Of a stretch of 64,000 bases of DNA, positions 1-8,678 are shown in pieces (within the stretch, counting starts at the first letter, position 1; every line of letters begins with the position of its first letter). Under the pieces are notes generated by a model. It saw nothing but the letters and a program-made list of their open reading frames with translations, made no database searches and was not told the DNA's origin. The position numbers were made by a program, and so were the translations under genes. The stretch lies in NCBI RefSeq assembly GCF_007680605.1, contig NZ_VEIO01000012.1, forward strand, positions 23,864 to 87,863. The letters run 5' to 3'. Source of the DNA: Paenibacillus xylanexedens (GTDB lineage Bacteria > Bacillota > Bacilli > Paenibacillales > Paenibacillaceae).

Positions 1-966
1 ATTGATCTTGTATCGATCTGTACACCTCCATATACTCATGCTTCTATCGCGTGTGATTTCATGAAGGCAGGCAAGCATGTATTAGCTGAAAAACCGATGG
101 CTTCTTCATTGGAGGAAGCGGACCAGATGCTGAAAGCAGCGCAGGATAGAGGCACACTGCTGTCGGTTATTGCCCAGAATCGATTTACCACTCCCATGAT
201 GAAGCTTAAAAGTGTACTGGATAGCCCGCATATGGGGCAAATTCTCCATGTTCAAGTGGACTCCTACTGGTGGCGGGGACATTCCTATTATGATCTGTGG
301 TGGCGCGGGACCTGGGAAAAAGAAGGCGGCGGCTGTACGCTTAACCATGCGGTACATCATATAGATGCCATGCTCTGGATGATGGGGGCGCCCATCGAAG
401 TGCAGGCTATGATGGCCAATACGGCGCATGATAATGCCGAGGTGGAGGACATATCTATGGCGATGCTACGCTTCAGCCAAGGAGCAGTGGGCATGATTAC
501 AAGTTCCGTGGTACATCACGGAGAGGAGCAACAGTTGATTTTTCAAGGAAAAGAAGCCCGCGTGTCTGTTCCCTGGAAAGTAGTCGCATCCACTTCGCAA
601 AGTAATGGATTCCCCGAACCTAATCCGGATCTCGAACGGCAGCTTCAACAGCAGTATGATGCATTGCCGGAAGTTATTCATTCAGGTCACGCCGGACAGG
701 TTGAGAATGTGCTGGATGCTATAGAGAAGGGCACATCGTTAGTTGTTGATGGAGAGAGCGGACGGGATACGCTGGAGCTAATTGTTGGGATCTATAAGTC
801 TGCGAGTACGGGGGAGAAGGTGGTTTTTCCTATACCGTCGGATGATACATTTTATTCCAGAGAGAGTATGATGAGGCATGTGGTTCACTTTTATGAGAAA
901 AAGTCGTCTATTGAAAATTTTGAGGATATAGGTATTACGCTTGGACGCAGATTGGATGAAGAGTAA
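1..966 (+). CDS. Gfo/Idh/MocA family oxidoreductase (5' partial)
   Basis: The frame is open from base 1, so the N-terminal Rossmann GxGxxG segment lies outside the window. The visible part starts with VSICTPPYTHA, then the family-typical GKHVLAEKPMA block, in which EKP carries the conserved catalytic-site lysine. The C-terminal alpha/beta half contains GGGCTLNHAVHHID, matching the substrate-pocket signature of this family. Members are NAD(P)-dependent dehydrogenases of sugars, inositols or related compounds in the cytosol. The substrate cannot be told from sequence. A strong intrinsic terminator follows 19 bases after the stop, so it ends its transcription unit. Confidence 0.9.
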   Translation: MDLVSICTPPYTHASIACDFMKAGKHVLAEKPMASSLEEADQMLKAAQDRGTLLSVIAQNRFTTPMMKLKSVLDSPHMGQILHVQVDSYWWRGHSYYDLWWRGTWEKEGGGCTLNHAVHHIDAMLWMMGAPIEVQAMMANTAHDNAEVEDISMAMLRFSQGAVGMITSSVVHHGEEQQLIFQGKEARVSVPWKVVASTSQSNGFPEPNPDLERQLQQQYDALPEVIHSGHAGQVENVLDAIEKGTSLVVDGESGRDTLELIVGIYKSASTGEKVVFPIPSDDTFYSRESMMRHVVHFYEKKSSIENFEDIGITLGRRLDEE

Positions 967-984
967 TCGTCTTATGTAAATCAA

Positions 985-1019
985 ATCCCCTTTCGAGTAA
1001 CCGAAAGGGGATCTTTTTC
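985..1019 (+). terminator. Intrinsic terminator after the oxidoreductase
   Basis: Perfect 11-bp stem (ATCCCCTTTCG / CGAAAGGGGAT) with a 6-base loop, followed by CTTTTTCT. Confidence 0.9.
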
Positions 1020-1044
1020 TTAAAGATGTTACTTTAGAAATAAG

Positions 1045-1547
1045 CTAAAAGGCATCCCTTAATGATGATTTTACGATGATATCGTAGACTACCTGTGTTT
1101 TATCATCAACTAGAAATGCGATCATACTTACATCTTCCATATTTGATATACGATCATAGATTGAAATATCCTGAAAAGTACCATCTTCCATCTTTTTATA
1201 GTGATAATCGATGATCCCATTTCCTCTTATTCCAGATGATCCATATCGGCTTATGACATCGGTTATGGTGCTTTCACCCAATACGATTCCTTTTTTTGTA
1301 AGTCGTAAGACATCTGGTTGAATGGAATCTTCTTTATATAAGTATGTTTTCCAGCCATCTAATTCTCCGTTTTGGTCAAAGTGAGCATTGAATAACGGAT
1401 ACATATCGTCATCAAAAATACTCTTCCCTGAGATTTACCAAATTGTGCATCGATGGATGTTTTCGAGTCTCCAAATTTGAGTTCTGAATTATTGCCCTGA
1501 ATGACCAAATTAAAATCCTCATCCGTCACAGGTGTACTGCTCTTGAA
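1045..1547 (-). pseudogene. Decayed gene of unknown function, frameshifted and N-terminally truncated
   Basis: A 119-codon frame (1045-1404) starts with MYPLFNAHFDQNG, but its frame is also coding-like upstream (SIFDDD before the Met). Above that, the sense moves to another frame that reads TPVTDEDFNLVIQGNNSELKFG as far as about 1547, where it meets a stop. The break lies at about 1420-1430 and is consistent with loss of one base. No start with a ribosome-binding site fits. The composition looks like a secreted or lipoprotein-type hypothetical protein of Paenibacillus; no function is assigned. It could be a true pseudogene or, less likely, a sequencing error in a short gene whose 5' part is deleted anyway. 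Confidence 0.6.
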
Positions 1548-1594
1548 TTACAGATTCAGTCTGCCTTTATATTGGTGAGTTGGTGCAATGAAAT

Positions 1595-1915
1595 TTACAG
1601 CCACTTCTCCGCCCATCGCTCGACAGCGCTTAACGCGCGCCCGAGTTCGCTTCCTTTGCGAGACAACATATATTCAGTCCGAACGGGACGTTCAGTAACG
1701 ACATGCCGCACGACCAATCCTTCTTCTTCCAATTCCTTCATACGCTCATTCAATACACGTTTGCTCAGATCGGGAATATAAGCATGAATTTCACTGAAGC
1801 GTTTGGGTTCTTCCATCAACGCATGGATAATTAAAGCTACCCATTTTCGGCCAATGATCTGATAAGATTGTTCCACTTTTGAGCACATTTGCTTGGCATT
1901 CTCATCATCGTTCAT
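1595..1915 (-). CDS. HxlR family winged-helix transcriptional regulator
   Basis: 106 residues from ATG 1915, chosen because AAAGGAG sits just upstream; the in-frame extension to 2014 has no such site. The protein reads as a compact HxlR domain: MCSKVEQSYQIIGRKWVALII is the typical N-terminal helix with the conserved Cys, followed by RFSEIHAYIPDLSKRVLNERMKELEEEGLV, the recognition helix region, and a wing with RTEYMLSRKG. HxlR proteins are small dimeric cytosolic regulators that sense reactive electrophiles, often through that Cys, and frequently autoregulate. The repeats just upstream (1933-1965) fit that model. Its targets are not known. Confidence 0.9.
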   Translation of the reverse strand: MNDDENAKQMCSKVEQSYQIIGRKWVALIIHALMEEPKRFSEIHAYIPDLSKRVLNERMKELEEEGLVVRHVVTERPVRTEYMLSRKGSELGRALSAVERWAEKWL

Positions 1916-1932
1916 AACTGTACTCCTTTGGT

Positions 1933-1965
1933 TTAGTATGCCTTGTAATATACTTAGTATACTTA
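1933..1965. promoter_or_regulatory. Candidate operator repeats upstream of the HxlR gene
   Basis: TTAGTAT occurs at 1933-1939 and 1954-1960 (21 bp apart, two helical turns), interleaved with ATACTTA at 1950-1956 and 1959-1965; the centre is palindromic (GTATAC). The cluster lies 18-50 bases upstream of the HxlR start, where a promoter and autoregulatory site are expected. Binding is inferred from position and symmetry only. Confidence 0.45.
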
Positions 1966-2096
1966 TTGTAACCTTCTTGTCCACAAGGGATATGTATAAA
2001 ATGTCACAATCCAATTGCTATTAAACTTACCACATAAAGCGTTAACATTCAACATAACCCCTGTAAACATTGGAGTTCACAGGTTCGACACGAATG

Positions 2097-2125
2097 TTGA
2101 CGAATTGTGACGACAGGTGTAATAT
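2097..2125 (+). promoter_or_regulatory. Sigma-A type promoter for zwf
   Basis: TTGACG, 17-base spacer, TAATAT. It lies 215 bases before the zwf start, implying a leader of roughly 200 nt. The leader holds a possible weak hairpin (ACGGA 2231-2235 with TCCGT 2273-2277, inner GGGC/GCCC) and a second TTGACC (2286) with TATACT (2311), spaced 19, that might be a nearer promoter. Confidence 0.6.
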
Positions 2126-2340
2126 GGGTAACGTTAATTCTAAAGGTTACAATTTATAACCTGATCTAAGTTGATTAAGGTTGTGGAGAGAAGGAATGTT
2201 CCCATGGTTGGATTGAGGCAACGGTAATAAACGGAGGCAAGGCGGGCGAGGTGCCCACTTATTCCGTCTTTTGTCATGCTTGGATTTGACCATTTTGCAA
2301 CATCATATACTATACTGCACAGATCATAGGAGGCACTCCA

Positions 2341-3795
2341 ATGGATGCAATGACATTTGTCCTGTTCGGGGCAACAGGCGATTTAGCCAAACGTAAAATT
2401 TACCCTGCATTATACAATCTGTACGTAGATCAGAAAATGCCGAAGGCATTCTCCGTCATCGGTTTGGGCCGTCGTGAACTGTCGGATGCAGACTTTCAGG
2501 CGAATGTAGAAAAGTCACTGCAGGAATTCTCCCGTCAAAAGCCGGAGGAGGCATCACAGGTACGTGATTTCATCGGAGCTTTCCGTTACTGCTCGCTGAA
2601 CAATAATAAGCTTGAAGATTACACCCGGTTGCTTCAACTGGTGCAAAAGCGTGAACAAGAATTGAATATTCCGGAAAACCGCATGTTCTATATGTCGGTT
2701 GCACCTGAATTTTTCGAGCCAATCGCACTGAATATCCAAGAAAGCGGTCTGGGTAACACGAAAGGCTGGAAGAAACTGATTATCGAAAAACCATTTGGAC
2801 ATGATTTGCAATCTGCTCGTGAGCTGAATGAGAAGCTGAGCAATACCTTTGCGGAAGAAGAAATTTATCGGATCGACCACTTCCTAGGAAAACCAATGGT
2901 GCAGAACATCGAAACACTGACGTATGCCAACCCGGTGATCCAAGCACTTTGGTCTAACCGTTACATTGCGAACGTACAGATCACAGCCAGTGAAACCGTA
3001 GGTGTTGAGGAACGTGCTGCGTATTATGACCAAAGTGGTGCGCTCCGCGACATGTTCCAGAACCATATGCTTCAACTGCTGATGATGATTGCACTGCATC
3101 TGCCAAAACGCTGCACACCGCAAGAGATACAGTATAAAAAGAAAAAAATTGCTGAGTCTTTGCGTCCTTTGACCAAAGAAAATGTGACTTCTGAAGTGGT
3201 TCGTGCCCAATATGGTACAGGCGAGCTTCAAGGTTCCGCAGTTGTGGGTTATCTGGACGAGCCTGGTATCCCTGCAAACTCACATAATGAAACATACGTA
3301 GCCGCAAGACTGTGGCTGGATGATCCGTTCTGGGACGAGGTTCCATTTTATATCCGTACAGGGAAACGCATGGCTGAGAAATCAACCCGAATCGTCGTGG
3401 AATTCAAGGCGCCGCTCAAAACAGGACATGAGTCTGAAAACACGATGGCTCCAAACCTGTTGACGCTTGAAATTGGTCCTGGCGAAAGTATCTCTCTTCA
3501 ATTAAATGCGAAGAACCCACTGAACCACGGAGAGGTAGAACCGATGCATATGACCTTTAACTCAGGAGAACGTAACGTTCCTGAAGCGTACGAGAACTTG
3601 ATCTTTGACGCAATGCGTGGAGACTCCACTTTCTTTGCGCACTGGAACGAAGTTGAACTGGCATGGCAGTGGGTACAACCGATTCAGGAAGCCTTTGCGG
3701 CAGGTACTATTCCACTGGATACGTATAGTGCAGGTTCGAATGGACCTGAATCAGCCGATCGCCTGACTGCGGAGAATGGATTCCGTTGGTGGTAA
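2341..3795 (+). CDS. zwf: Glucose-6-phosphate 1-dehydrogenase
   Basis: 484 residues, the normal length. It oxidises glucose 6-phosphate to 6-phosphogluconolactone with NAD(P)+, the first step of the oxidative pentose phosphate pathway, in the cytosol. The N-terminus carries the dinucleotide-binding fingerprint FGATGDLAKRK (residues 9-19). The active-site signature RIDHFLGKP places the substrate-binding Asp/His at about 179-180. EKPFGHD and the C-terminal substrate-domain blocks (YIRTGKR) are also present. AGGAGG precedes the ATG at a good distance. The gene for the pathway's third step, gnd, follows in the same direction but behind its own long leader. Confidence 0.97.
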   Translation: MDAMTFVLFGATGDLAKRKIYPALYNLYVDQKMPKAFSVIGLGRRELSDADFQANVEKSLQEFSRQKPEEASQVRDFIGAFRYCSLNNNKLEDYTRLLQLVQKREQELNIPENRMFYMSVAPEFFEPIALNIQESGLGNTKGWKKLIIEKPFGHDLQSARELNEKLSNTFAEEEIYRIDHFLGKPMVQNIETLTYANPVIQALWSNRYIANVQITASETVGVEERAAYYDQSGALRDMFQNHMLQLLMMIALHLPKRCTPQEIQYKKKKIAESLRPLTKENVTSEVVRAQYGTGELQGSAVVGYLDEPGIPANSHNETYVAARLWLDDPFWDEVPFYIRTGKRMAEKSTRIVVEFKAPLKTGHESENTMAPNLLTLEIGPGESISLQLNAKNPLNHGEVEPMHMTFNSGERNVPEAYENLIFDAMRGDSTFFAHWNEVELAWQWVQPIQEAFAAGTIPLDTYSAGSNGPESADRLTAENGFRWW

Positions 3796-3968
3796 GAGAG
3801 GAAACATTCCTCAACTATTTTCTAAATATTTCATTGCTTTAAATTATACCGTTCCAATTTTGCATAAGACCTTCTGACTCATTCAGCCAGAAGGCCGCAA
3901 ACATTTTATATATAGATGGCAGATGCATCACGGCTCAAGCACACATGACCATTGACCACGTAGTGGAG

Positions 3969-4085
3969 GGGACGGAATCGATTCTGTAGAAACGAAGTGT
4001 TCGCCTTTGTAGTCCAATTTTACCCGTACAGCTAGGAAATTATAAAATTGGAATACAACAGCGATCGAAAGAACGATCCGTAACC
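3969..4085 (+). ncRNA. Repeated structured RNA motif, copy A (gnd leader)
   Basis: A leader element that recurs upstream of trpS (18244-18366). Stem P1: ACGG/ATCG/TTCT (3972-3985) pairs with AGAA/CGAT/CCGT (4070-4081), with single-A bulges. Hairpin P2: CGAA 3993-3996 with TTCG 4000-4003. Stem P3: CCAATTTTA 4014-4022 with TAAAATTGG 4043-4051, perfect. Unpaired AACAGCGAT (4057-4065, its last bases reaching the P1 side) and the P2 block CGAAGYGTTCGCCT are identical or nearly identical between copies, whereas P1 and P3 sequences differ but still pair. It ends about 80 nt before the gnd start. I do not recognise it as a known riboswitch class; a cis-regulatory role is inferred. Confidence 0.6.
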
Positions 4086-4165
4086 GGAACGGTTGTTGGG
4101 GAAAGCGAGCTGTGTTCTGTATCCTGACTCAACACTAAACAATCGCAAAACAGGAGGAATTTATC

Positions 4166-5059
4166 ATGAAACTTGGACTTATCGGACTCGGAAAAATGGG
4201 CTTGAACCTGGGCAGAAACCTGATTGATCACAAACACGAAGTGGTTGCCTTTGACCTGAACGCAGAAGCGGTTAATGAAATGAAAGAATACGGCGCTCAA
4301 GGCGTGTCCTCATACAAAGAAATGGTGGAATCCCTGGAATCTCCGCGCGTGCTGTGGATTATGGTTCCTCACAACGTTGTAGACGCTGTACTGGCTGAAG
4401 TGAGCCCGTTGCTGTCCAAAGGTGATATCATCATCGAAGCAGGGAACTCCCACTACAAAGAGTCCATCCGTCGTTACGAACAGCTGAAACCACAAGGCAT
4501 TCACTACATGGATGCAGGAACTTCAGGCGGCATGGAAGGTGCGCGTAACGGTGCATGTTACATGATCGGTGGAGATCCGGAAGCTTGGGCGATCGTTGAG
4601 CCGGCTTTCAAAGACACTTCCGTAGAAAACGGTTATCTGTATGCAGGTAAAGCAGGTAGCGGTCACTTCCTCAAAATGGTGCACAACGGAATCGAGTACG
4701 GTATGATGGCTTCCATCGGTGAAGGCTTCGACGTATTGGAGAAAAGCGGATTTGACTTCGACTTCGAACAAGTTGCGCGTGTATGGAACAACGGTTCCGT
4801 TATCCGTTCCTGGCTGATGGAATTGACAGAGCGTGCGTTCTCCAAAGATGCGAACCTGGATGAAATCAAAGGGGTTATGCACTCCTCCGGCGAAGGCCGC
4901 TGGACCGTTGAAACGGCATTTGACCTTCAAACGGCTACACCGGTTATCGCCCTGTCCTTGCTGATGCGTTACCGTTCCCTGGAAACCGATACGTTCACGG
5001 GTAAAGTCGTTGCAGCATTGCGTAACGAATTCGGCGGACATGCGGTGGAAAAAAACTAA
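4166..5059 (+). CDS. gnd: 6-phosphogluconate dehydrogenase, short (decarboxylating) type
   Basis: 297 residues, the short form of the family, lacking the long C-terminal dimerisation half of the approximately 470-residue enzyme. It converts 6-phosphogluconate to ribulose 5-phosphate and CO2. Visible motifs: GLIGLGKMGLNL (NAD(P)-binding, residues 4-15), GNSHYKES, the substrate-binding block MDAGTSGGMEGARNG, and KMVHNGIEYGMM, which holds the catalytic Lys and Asn. Short forms in other bacteria are often NAD-preferring; that is family knowledge, not visible here. GGAGG precedes ATG 4166. Located downstream of zwf with a structured leader between them, so probably controlled independently. Confidence 0.95.
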   Translation: MKLGLIGLGKMGLNLGRNLIDHKHEVVAFDLNAEAVNEMKEYGAQGVSSYKEMVESLESPRVLWIMVPHNVVDAVLAEVSPLLSKGDIIIEAGNSHYKESIRRYEQLKPQGIHYMDAGTSGGMEGARNGACYMIGGDPEAWAIVEPAFKDTSVENGYLYAGKAGSGHFLKMVHNGIEYGMMASIGEGFDVLEKSGFDFDFEQVARVWNNGSVIRSWLMELTERAFSKDANLDEIKGVMHSSGEGRWTVETAFDLQTATPVIALSLLMRYRSLETDTFTGKVVAALRNEFGGHAVEKN

Positions 5060-5104
5060 TCTGTTCATTGGAACAAACCTAAAGATAACTTATTCGTAAA
5101 AAGT

Positions 5105-5157
5105 AAACCTTTCGCCTGAGCAGATGGCATATCTGCTACGGGCGGAAGGTTTTTTTG
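5105..5157 (+). terminator. Intrinsic terminator after gnd
   Basis: Long two-part stem: AACCTT..CGCC with GGGCGGAAGGTT, and inner AGCAGAT with ATCTGCT, followed by seven T residues. Confidence 0.92.
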
Positions 5158-5314
5158 CGTCTGGAGTATCCTGATGTGCACATCCTGCGGATTTGCCGAC
5201 CAGGCCACTCCAACGTGGATTACATTACAGGGCGCTGTCCTTCTTTTTCGCGACAACATCGCATATGGATAACATATAAGCCTATGGCTCATCCCGCAGG
5301 GGAGGGACGCTCCA

Positions 5315-6286
5315 ATGATGCGAAAGAGATGGCGAAGCCGAAGACGGCGGCCGCCGAAACCGCCTAGTGGCAAGCGCAAAATGTGGCTGATTATTTTGCT
5401 CGTAGCGATATTTTGTTTGATGCAGGGCTTTGCATACGTGGACAAAAAAATGAAACCGCCCATTATGCATTTGGCCAAGATCAGGGTGAAGCAGATTGCA
5501 ACTGAAGCGATTAATAAAGCAATTACGGCCCAGGTTGCTGAAGGCAAGACAACGGAAGGTTTGATTGATTGGAAAACCGATACGGCGGGCAAGGTTTCAG
5601 GTTTCATGCTGAACTATAACGAGCATATGCGCATCACGGCAAGTACGATGAATGTCGTGCAGTCTACTCTTCAGAACGTGCATATGTTAAAGGAAAAAAT
5701 ACCGTTGGGTCAGGCGCTGGGTAGCCCGGTTATGGCTTCGTTTGGCCCAAGCATCCCCGTTCGTATTGAACCTCAGGGGGCGGTGAAGGTTGACCTGAAC
5801 ACCCGTCAGCAGAATGCAGGCATTAACATGATTCTGGTCGAGGTATACATCCACATCATTGCCGAGGTTGCCGTTGTAGTGCCTTTTGACATGGAACCCG
5901 AGACCGTAGATACCGAAATCCCGATCTCCTATTTACTCGTTGTGGGTGATGTACCGATGTATTATTACGATAATCAGGGTAGGCCTGTCGGAAGCAACGG
6001 TAGTAATGCTCCCGCAATTGCATTGCCTTCAGGGCAAGCAGGTGTATCTAGCGGCGGCAACGGTCACACGGGAAGTGGAAATGGAAGTGGAAGTGGTACG
6101 AACAGTGGTAACGTTAATGGGAATGGAAACGGCACGCACAATAGTGGCGAGACACCAGGTAATCAGCCACAGATTCCAAGTCCGCAGCAAACGCCGGGAA
6201 ACAATACACAGTCAAACGGGCTGGAACTTGAACTGGACCCGCCTGATCTGAACGGGAGTTTCCAGTCCGGGCAAAATAGGCATTAA
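5315..6286 (+). CDS. yunB: Sporulation protein YunB
   Basis: 323 residues: an Arg/Pro-rich cytoplasmic N-terminus (1-22), one membrane helix (about 23-43, MWLIILLVAIFCLMQGFAYV), then an extracytoplasmic YunB domain with the typical KIRVKQIATEAINKAI and LGQALGSPVMASFGPSIPV blocks up to about residue 225. YunB is made in the mother cell and is needed for efficient sporulation; its molecular role is unknown. Unusual here is a tail of about 95 residues rich in Gly, Asn and Ser, not typical of the B. subtilis protein. GGGAGGGA lies upstream of ATG 5315/5318. A lytH-like gene is the next gene, as in B. subtilis. Confidence 0.92.
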   Translation: MMRKRWRSRRRRPPKPPSGKRKMWLIILLVAIFCLMQGFAYVDKKMKPPIMHLAKIRVKQIATEAINKAITAQVAEGKTTEGLIDWKTDTAGKVSGFMLNYNEHMRITASTMNVVQSTLQNVHMLKEKIPLGQALGSPVMASFGPSIPVRIEPQGAVKVDLNTRQQNAGINMILVEVYIHIIAEVAVVVPFDMEPETVDTEIPISYLLVVGDVPMYYYDNQGRPVGSNGSNAPAIALPSGQAGVSSGGNGHTGSGNGSGSGTNSGNVNGNGNGTHNSGETPGNQPQIPSPQQTPGNNTQSNGLELELDPPDLNGSFQSGQNRH

Positions 6287-6335
6287 ACCGTTGAATTGTT
6301 TTCATGTGCTATCAAGCTCAACCGTAGAAAGAGAA

Positions 6336-6376
6336 AGGGGAACCTCTCGTCAATTGCAGAGGTTCCCCCTTTTTTG
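6336..6376 (+). terminator. Intrinsic terminator after yunB
   Basis: Perfect 11-bp stem GGGGAACCTCT / AGAGGTTCCCC followed by CTTTTTT. Confidence 0.93.
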
Positions 6377-6504
6377 AGCAGGTATTTAGCTAAGTGAGTT
6401 TTAAAACAATAATTAACCCCAAGTGTAGTCTTTTTTCAGAATCATGTTTAATGACACATAATCCAGCTGTTTTTAACCATTTGGCTGCGTGTGCGGTTTA
6501 CCTT

Positions 6505-7578
6505 TTACTTGCTCTTCTTGTTTCTCAGGCTTCGTTCTTCCTGTTCCCAGTGTCTGAGTAACGGATAGGGATCGAAAGACCATTCATGCAGACCGCTGTC
6601 CCGGTAAATCCCGTAATGAAGATGCGGAGGAAACTTGCCTTGAGTTCCCGGCTTGCCGTAGCCAGAGCTGCCAACCCAGCCTACAACCTGACCTGGAGTG
6701 ACCACATCACCGATCCGGACCCCTTTATCAAAGCCGGACAAGTGAGCGTAATAATGATAATGATTGTTCAAATCCCGGATACCAATCCGCCATCCACCGA
6801 ATGGATTCCAACCTTTAATCTCCACAATGCCGTAACATGTACTGCGAACAGGCAGACCATGTGGAGCAAAAATATCAGTACCTTCATGAATGCGGTATCC
6901 ACCCCAGCTGCGTTTGGTTCCCCATGTGCTACGATAGGAATAATTGGTACCCAAAGGAACGGGAAAAGCATGCCCGAATAGATCCAGATTGTCAAAATGC
7001 TCATATAATTTCGCAAATTGCTGAATTCGCTGCACGGCTCTTGAATTGTGATAGTACTCCCACAGGCCTATGCCAAAGTCCTCCTGTTTGTTTCCGTATT
7101 GTTGCATGATTGACGCCATGCTGTAGAGTACATCGAGATCATTGTTCGGGTCCGCAATCCCGTCTCCTGAACCGTCTCTGCCTTTTCCGTTGAAAAAAAG
7201 AATCGATTGGGGATGCTGGTCTGTCTCATCCGGGTTCAGCCAGCCTCTCCAAGCAGGAGAGGTCAAGAAAATACCAGTCAAACGTTCAGGGTGTTTGCGA
7301 TCTTTGGGATGTGCTCGCGTAATCGTTCGTTCATACTGATCAATGGCGGCCAGCCTGTACCATGGAATTTGGGTCATCTGGCCAATACTTTCATACAGAT
7401 GTCGACGTGCGGCGAAAATGTCGGTTGCTTTGGGCTCTGCAGCTTGGGTTTGGGTCATTGTTGTATGGACAGACTCACCGTAAACATCAGCAGGCAGGAA
7501 TGGGAGAAGCATCGCGCCTGCGAGTAACGTTTTGAGGCAAAAGCTGTACGTATTTCGGAGTATCCACTGATGCTGCAC
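6505..7578 (-). CDS. M23 family metallopeptidase, LytH-like
   Basis: 357 residues from GTG 7578 (AAAGGGG upstream). A signal peptide is visible (residues about 1-34, LLAGAMLLPFLPADVYGES). The C-terminal LytM/M23 domain holds the zinc ligands: H231 and D235 in HEGTD, H279 in HYYAHL, and H319/H321 in HLHYG. Such enzymes cut peptidoglycan peptides outside the membrane. In B. subtilis lytH, next to yunB, encodes the sporulation L-Ala-D-Glu endopeptidase that makes single L-Ala side chains in cortex; the neighbourhood and length (LytH about 326) support the same role here, but substrate choice is inference. It converges on yunB. Confidence 0.85.
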   Translation of the reverse strand: MQHQWILRNTYSFCLKTLLAGAMLLPFLPADVYGESVHTTMTQTQAAEPKATDIFAARRHLYESIGQMTQIPWYRLAAIDQYERTITRAHPKDRKHPERLTGIFLTSPAWRGWLNPDETDQHPQSILFFNGKGRDGSGDGIADPNNDLDVLYSMASIMQQYGNKQEDFGIGLWEYYHNSRAVQRIQQFAKLYEHFDNLDLFGHAFPVPLGTNYSYRSTWGTKRSWGGYRIHEGTDIFAPHGLPVRSTCYGIVEIKGWNPFGGWRIGIRDLNNHYHYYAHLSGFDKGVRIGDVVTPGQVVGWVGSSGYGKPGTQGKFPPHLHYGIYRDSGLHEWSFDPYPLLRHWEQEERSLRNKKSK

Positions 7579-7723
7579 AGGGAAGCAGCCCCTTTCCGTT
7601 GAGATGATGCACTTATGCCCGATAAATCAAGCTATATCTTAGCGTTCTTCAAACGTTCTGTTTTTATCCATTTCGTTGTGTAAGCACAAGATGTGACAAA
7701 TGGGGGTTTTTCCAAGCCTTTCA

Positions 7724-7732
7724 TGGTATAAT
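7724..7732 (+). promoter_or_regulatory. Extended -10 promoter for lipA
   Basis: TGGTATAAT is a TGn-extended -10 about 47 bases before the lipA start; the -35 region is poor, as expected for extended -10 promoters. Confidence 0.55.
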
Positions 7733-7778
7733 ATGTTCCGAGCAACAGCCTAACTTCAGTAGAAAGAAGGTTTATGCA

Positions 7779-8678
7779 TTGGCTAAACGTGTTAAAGAAC
7801 CGAAACCGGACTGGATTCGGATCAAATTGACAACCGGAGATAACTATCAGGAAATTAAAAACATGATGCGTTCCAAAACATTGCATACCGTATGTGAGGA
7901 AGCACGGTGTCCGAATATTTATGAATGCTGGGCGAATCGAACAGCGACGTTTATGATTTTGGGCGATATTTGCACAAGAGCATGCCGATTTTGCGCGGTC
8001 AATACCGGTTTGCCTACGGAACTCGATTTACAGGAACCGGAACGTGTAGCCGAAGCAGCTGAACAAATGAATCTGCAACATTGTGTCATTACAAGTGTGG
8101 CCCGGGATGATCTGAAGGATGGGGGAGCAACCATTTTTGCTGAAACGGTAAAAGCTGTACGCAAGCGCTTGCCACTATGCAGTGTGGAAGTGCTTATTCC
8201 GGATTTTATGGGTGATCGGGATTCACTGCAGATCGTTATGGATGCCAAACCGGACATTTTGAACCATAACATCGAAACCGTTGAACGGTTGTCAGACAAG
8301 GTGCGTGCCAAAGCCAAGTATAAACGTTCACTGGAATTGCTCGCTCGTGCCAAAGAAATGCAACCTAACATTCCGACGAAATCGAGTATTATGCTCGGTG
8401 TAGGTGAAGAATATAACGAAATTTTAGCAACGATGGATGATCTTCGTGCGGTGAACTGTGACATTATGACGATTGGTCAGTATTTACAGCCATCCGAGAA
8501 ACATCTGTTTGTTGAGAAGTATTATCCGCCTGAAGAATTTGCGGCATTGAAACAAGAAGGATTGAAGCGTGGATTCAGTCACGTCGAATCCGGTCCGATG
8601 GTACGCAGTTCTTATCATGCCCACGAACAGGTAAAATCAGCGAATCAGCATACGGAGCAGGCGGCAACACACGCGTGA
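7779..8678 (+). CDS. lipA: Lipoyl synthase
   Basis: 299 residues starting at TTG 7779 behind AGAAAGAAGG; the nearby ATG at 7774 is out of frame and closes quickly. Radical SAM enzyme that inserts two sulfurs into octanoyl groups on lipoyl domains. Both clusters are visible: auxiliary-cluster Cys 39, 44, 50 (CEEARCPNIYEC) and the radical SAM CxxxCxxC at Cys 65, 69, 72 (CTRACRFC). The C-terminal RSSYHA carries the conserved Ser that ligates the auxiliary cluster. It overlaps yutD by four bases, so the two are co-transcribed, as in B. subtilis. Confidence 0.97.
   Translation: MAKRVKEPKPDWIRIKLTTGDNYQEIKNMMRSKTLHTVCEEARCPNIYECWANRTATFMILGDICTRACRFCAVNTGLPTELDLQEPERVAEAAEQMNLQHCVITSVARDDLKDGGATIFAETVKAVRKRLPLCSVEVLIPDFMGDRDSLQIVMDAKPDILNHNIETVERLSDKVRAKAKYKRSLELLARAKEMQPNIPTKSSIMLGVGEEYNEILATMDDLRAVNCDIMTIGQYLQPSEKHLFVEKYYPPEEFAALKQEGLKRGFSHVESGPMVRSSYHAHEQVKSANQHTEQAATHA

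Noticed and set aside
3871..3895. CCTTCTG/CAGAAGG hairpin as zwf terminator
   Set aside because: The stem is short and the following T run is broken, so it is not supported strongly enough to list.
4523..5068. 181-codon frame antisense to gnd
   Set aside because: Shadow of the real gene; no start context or family match.
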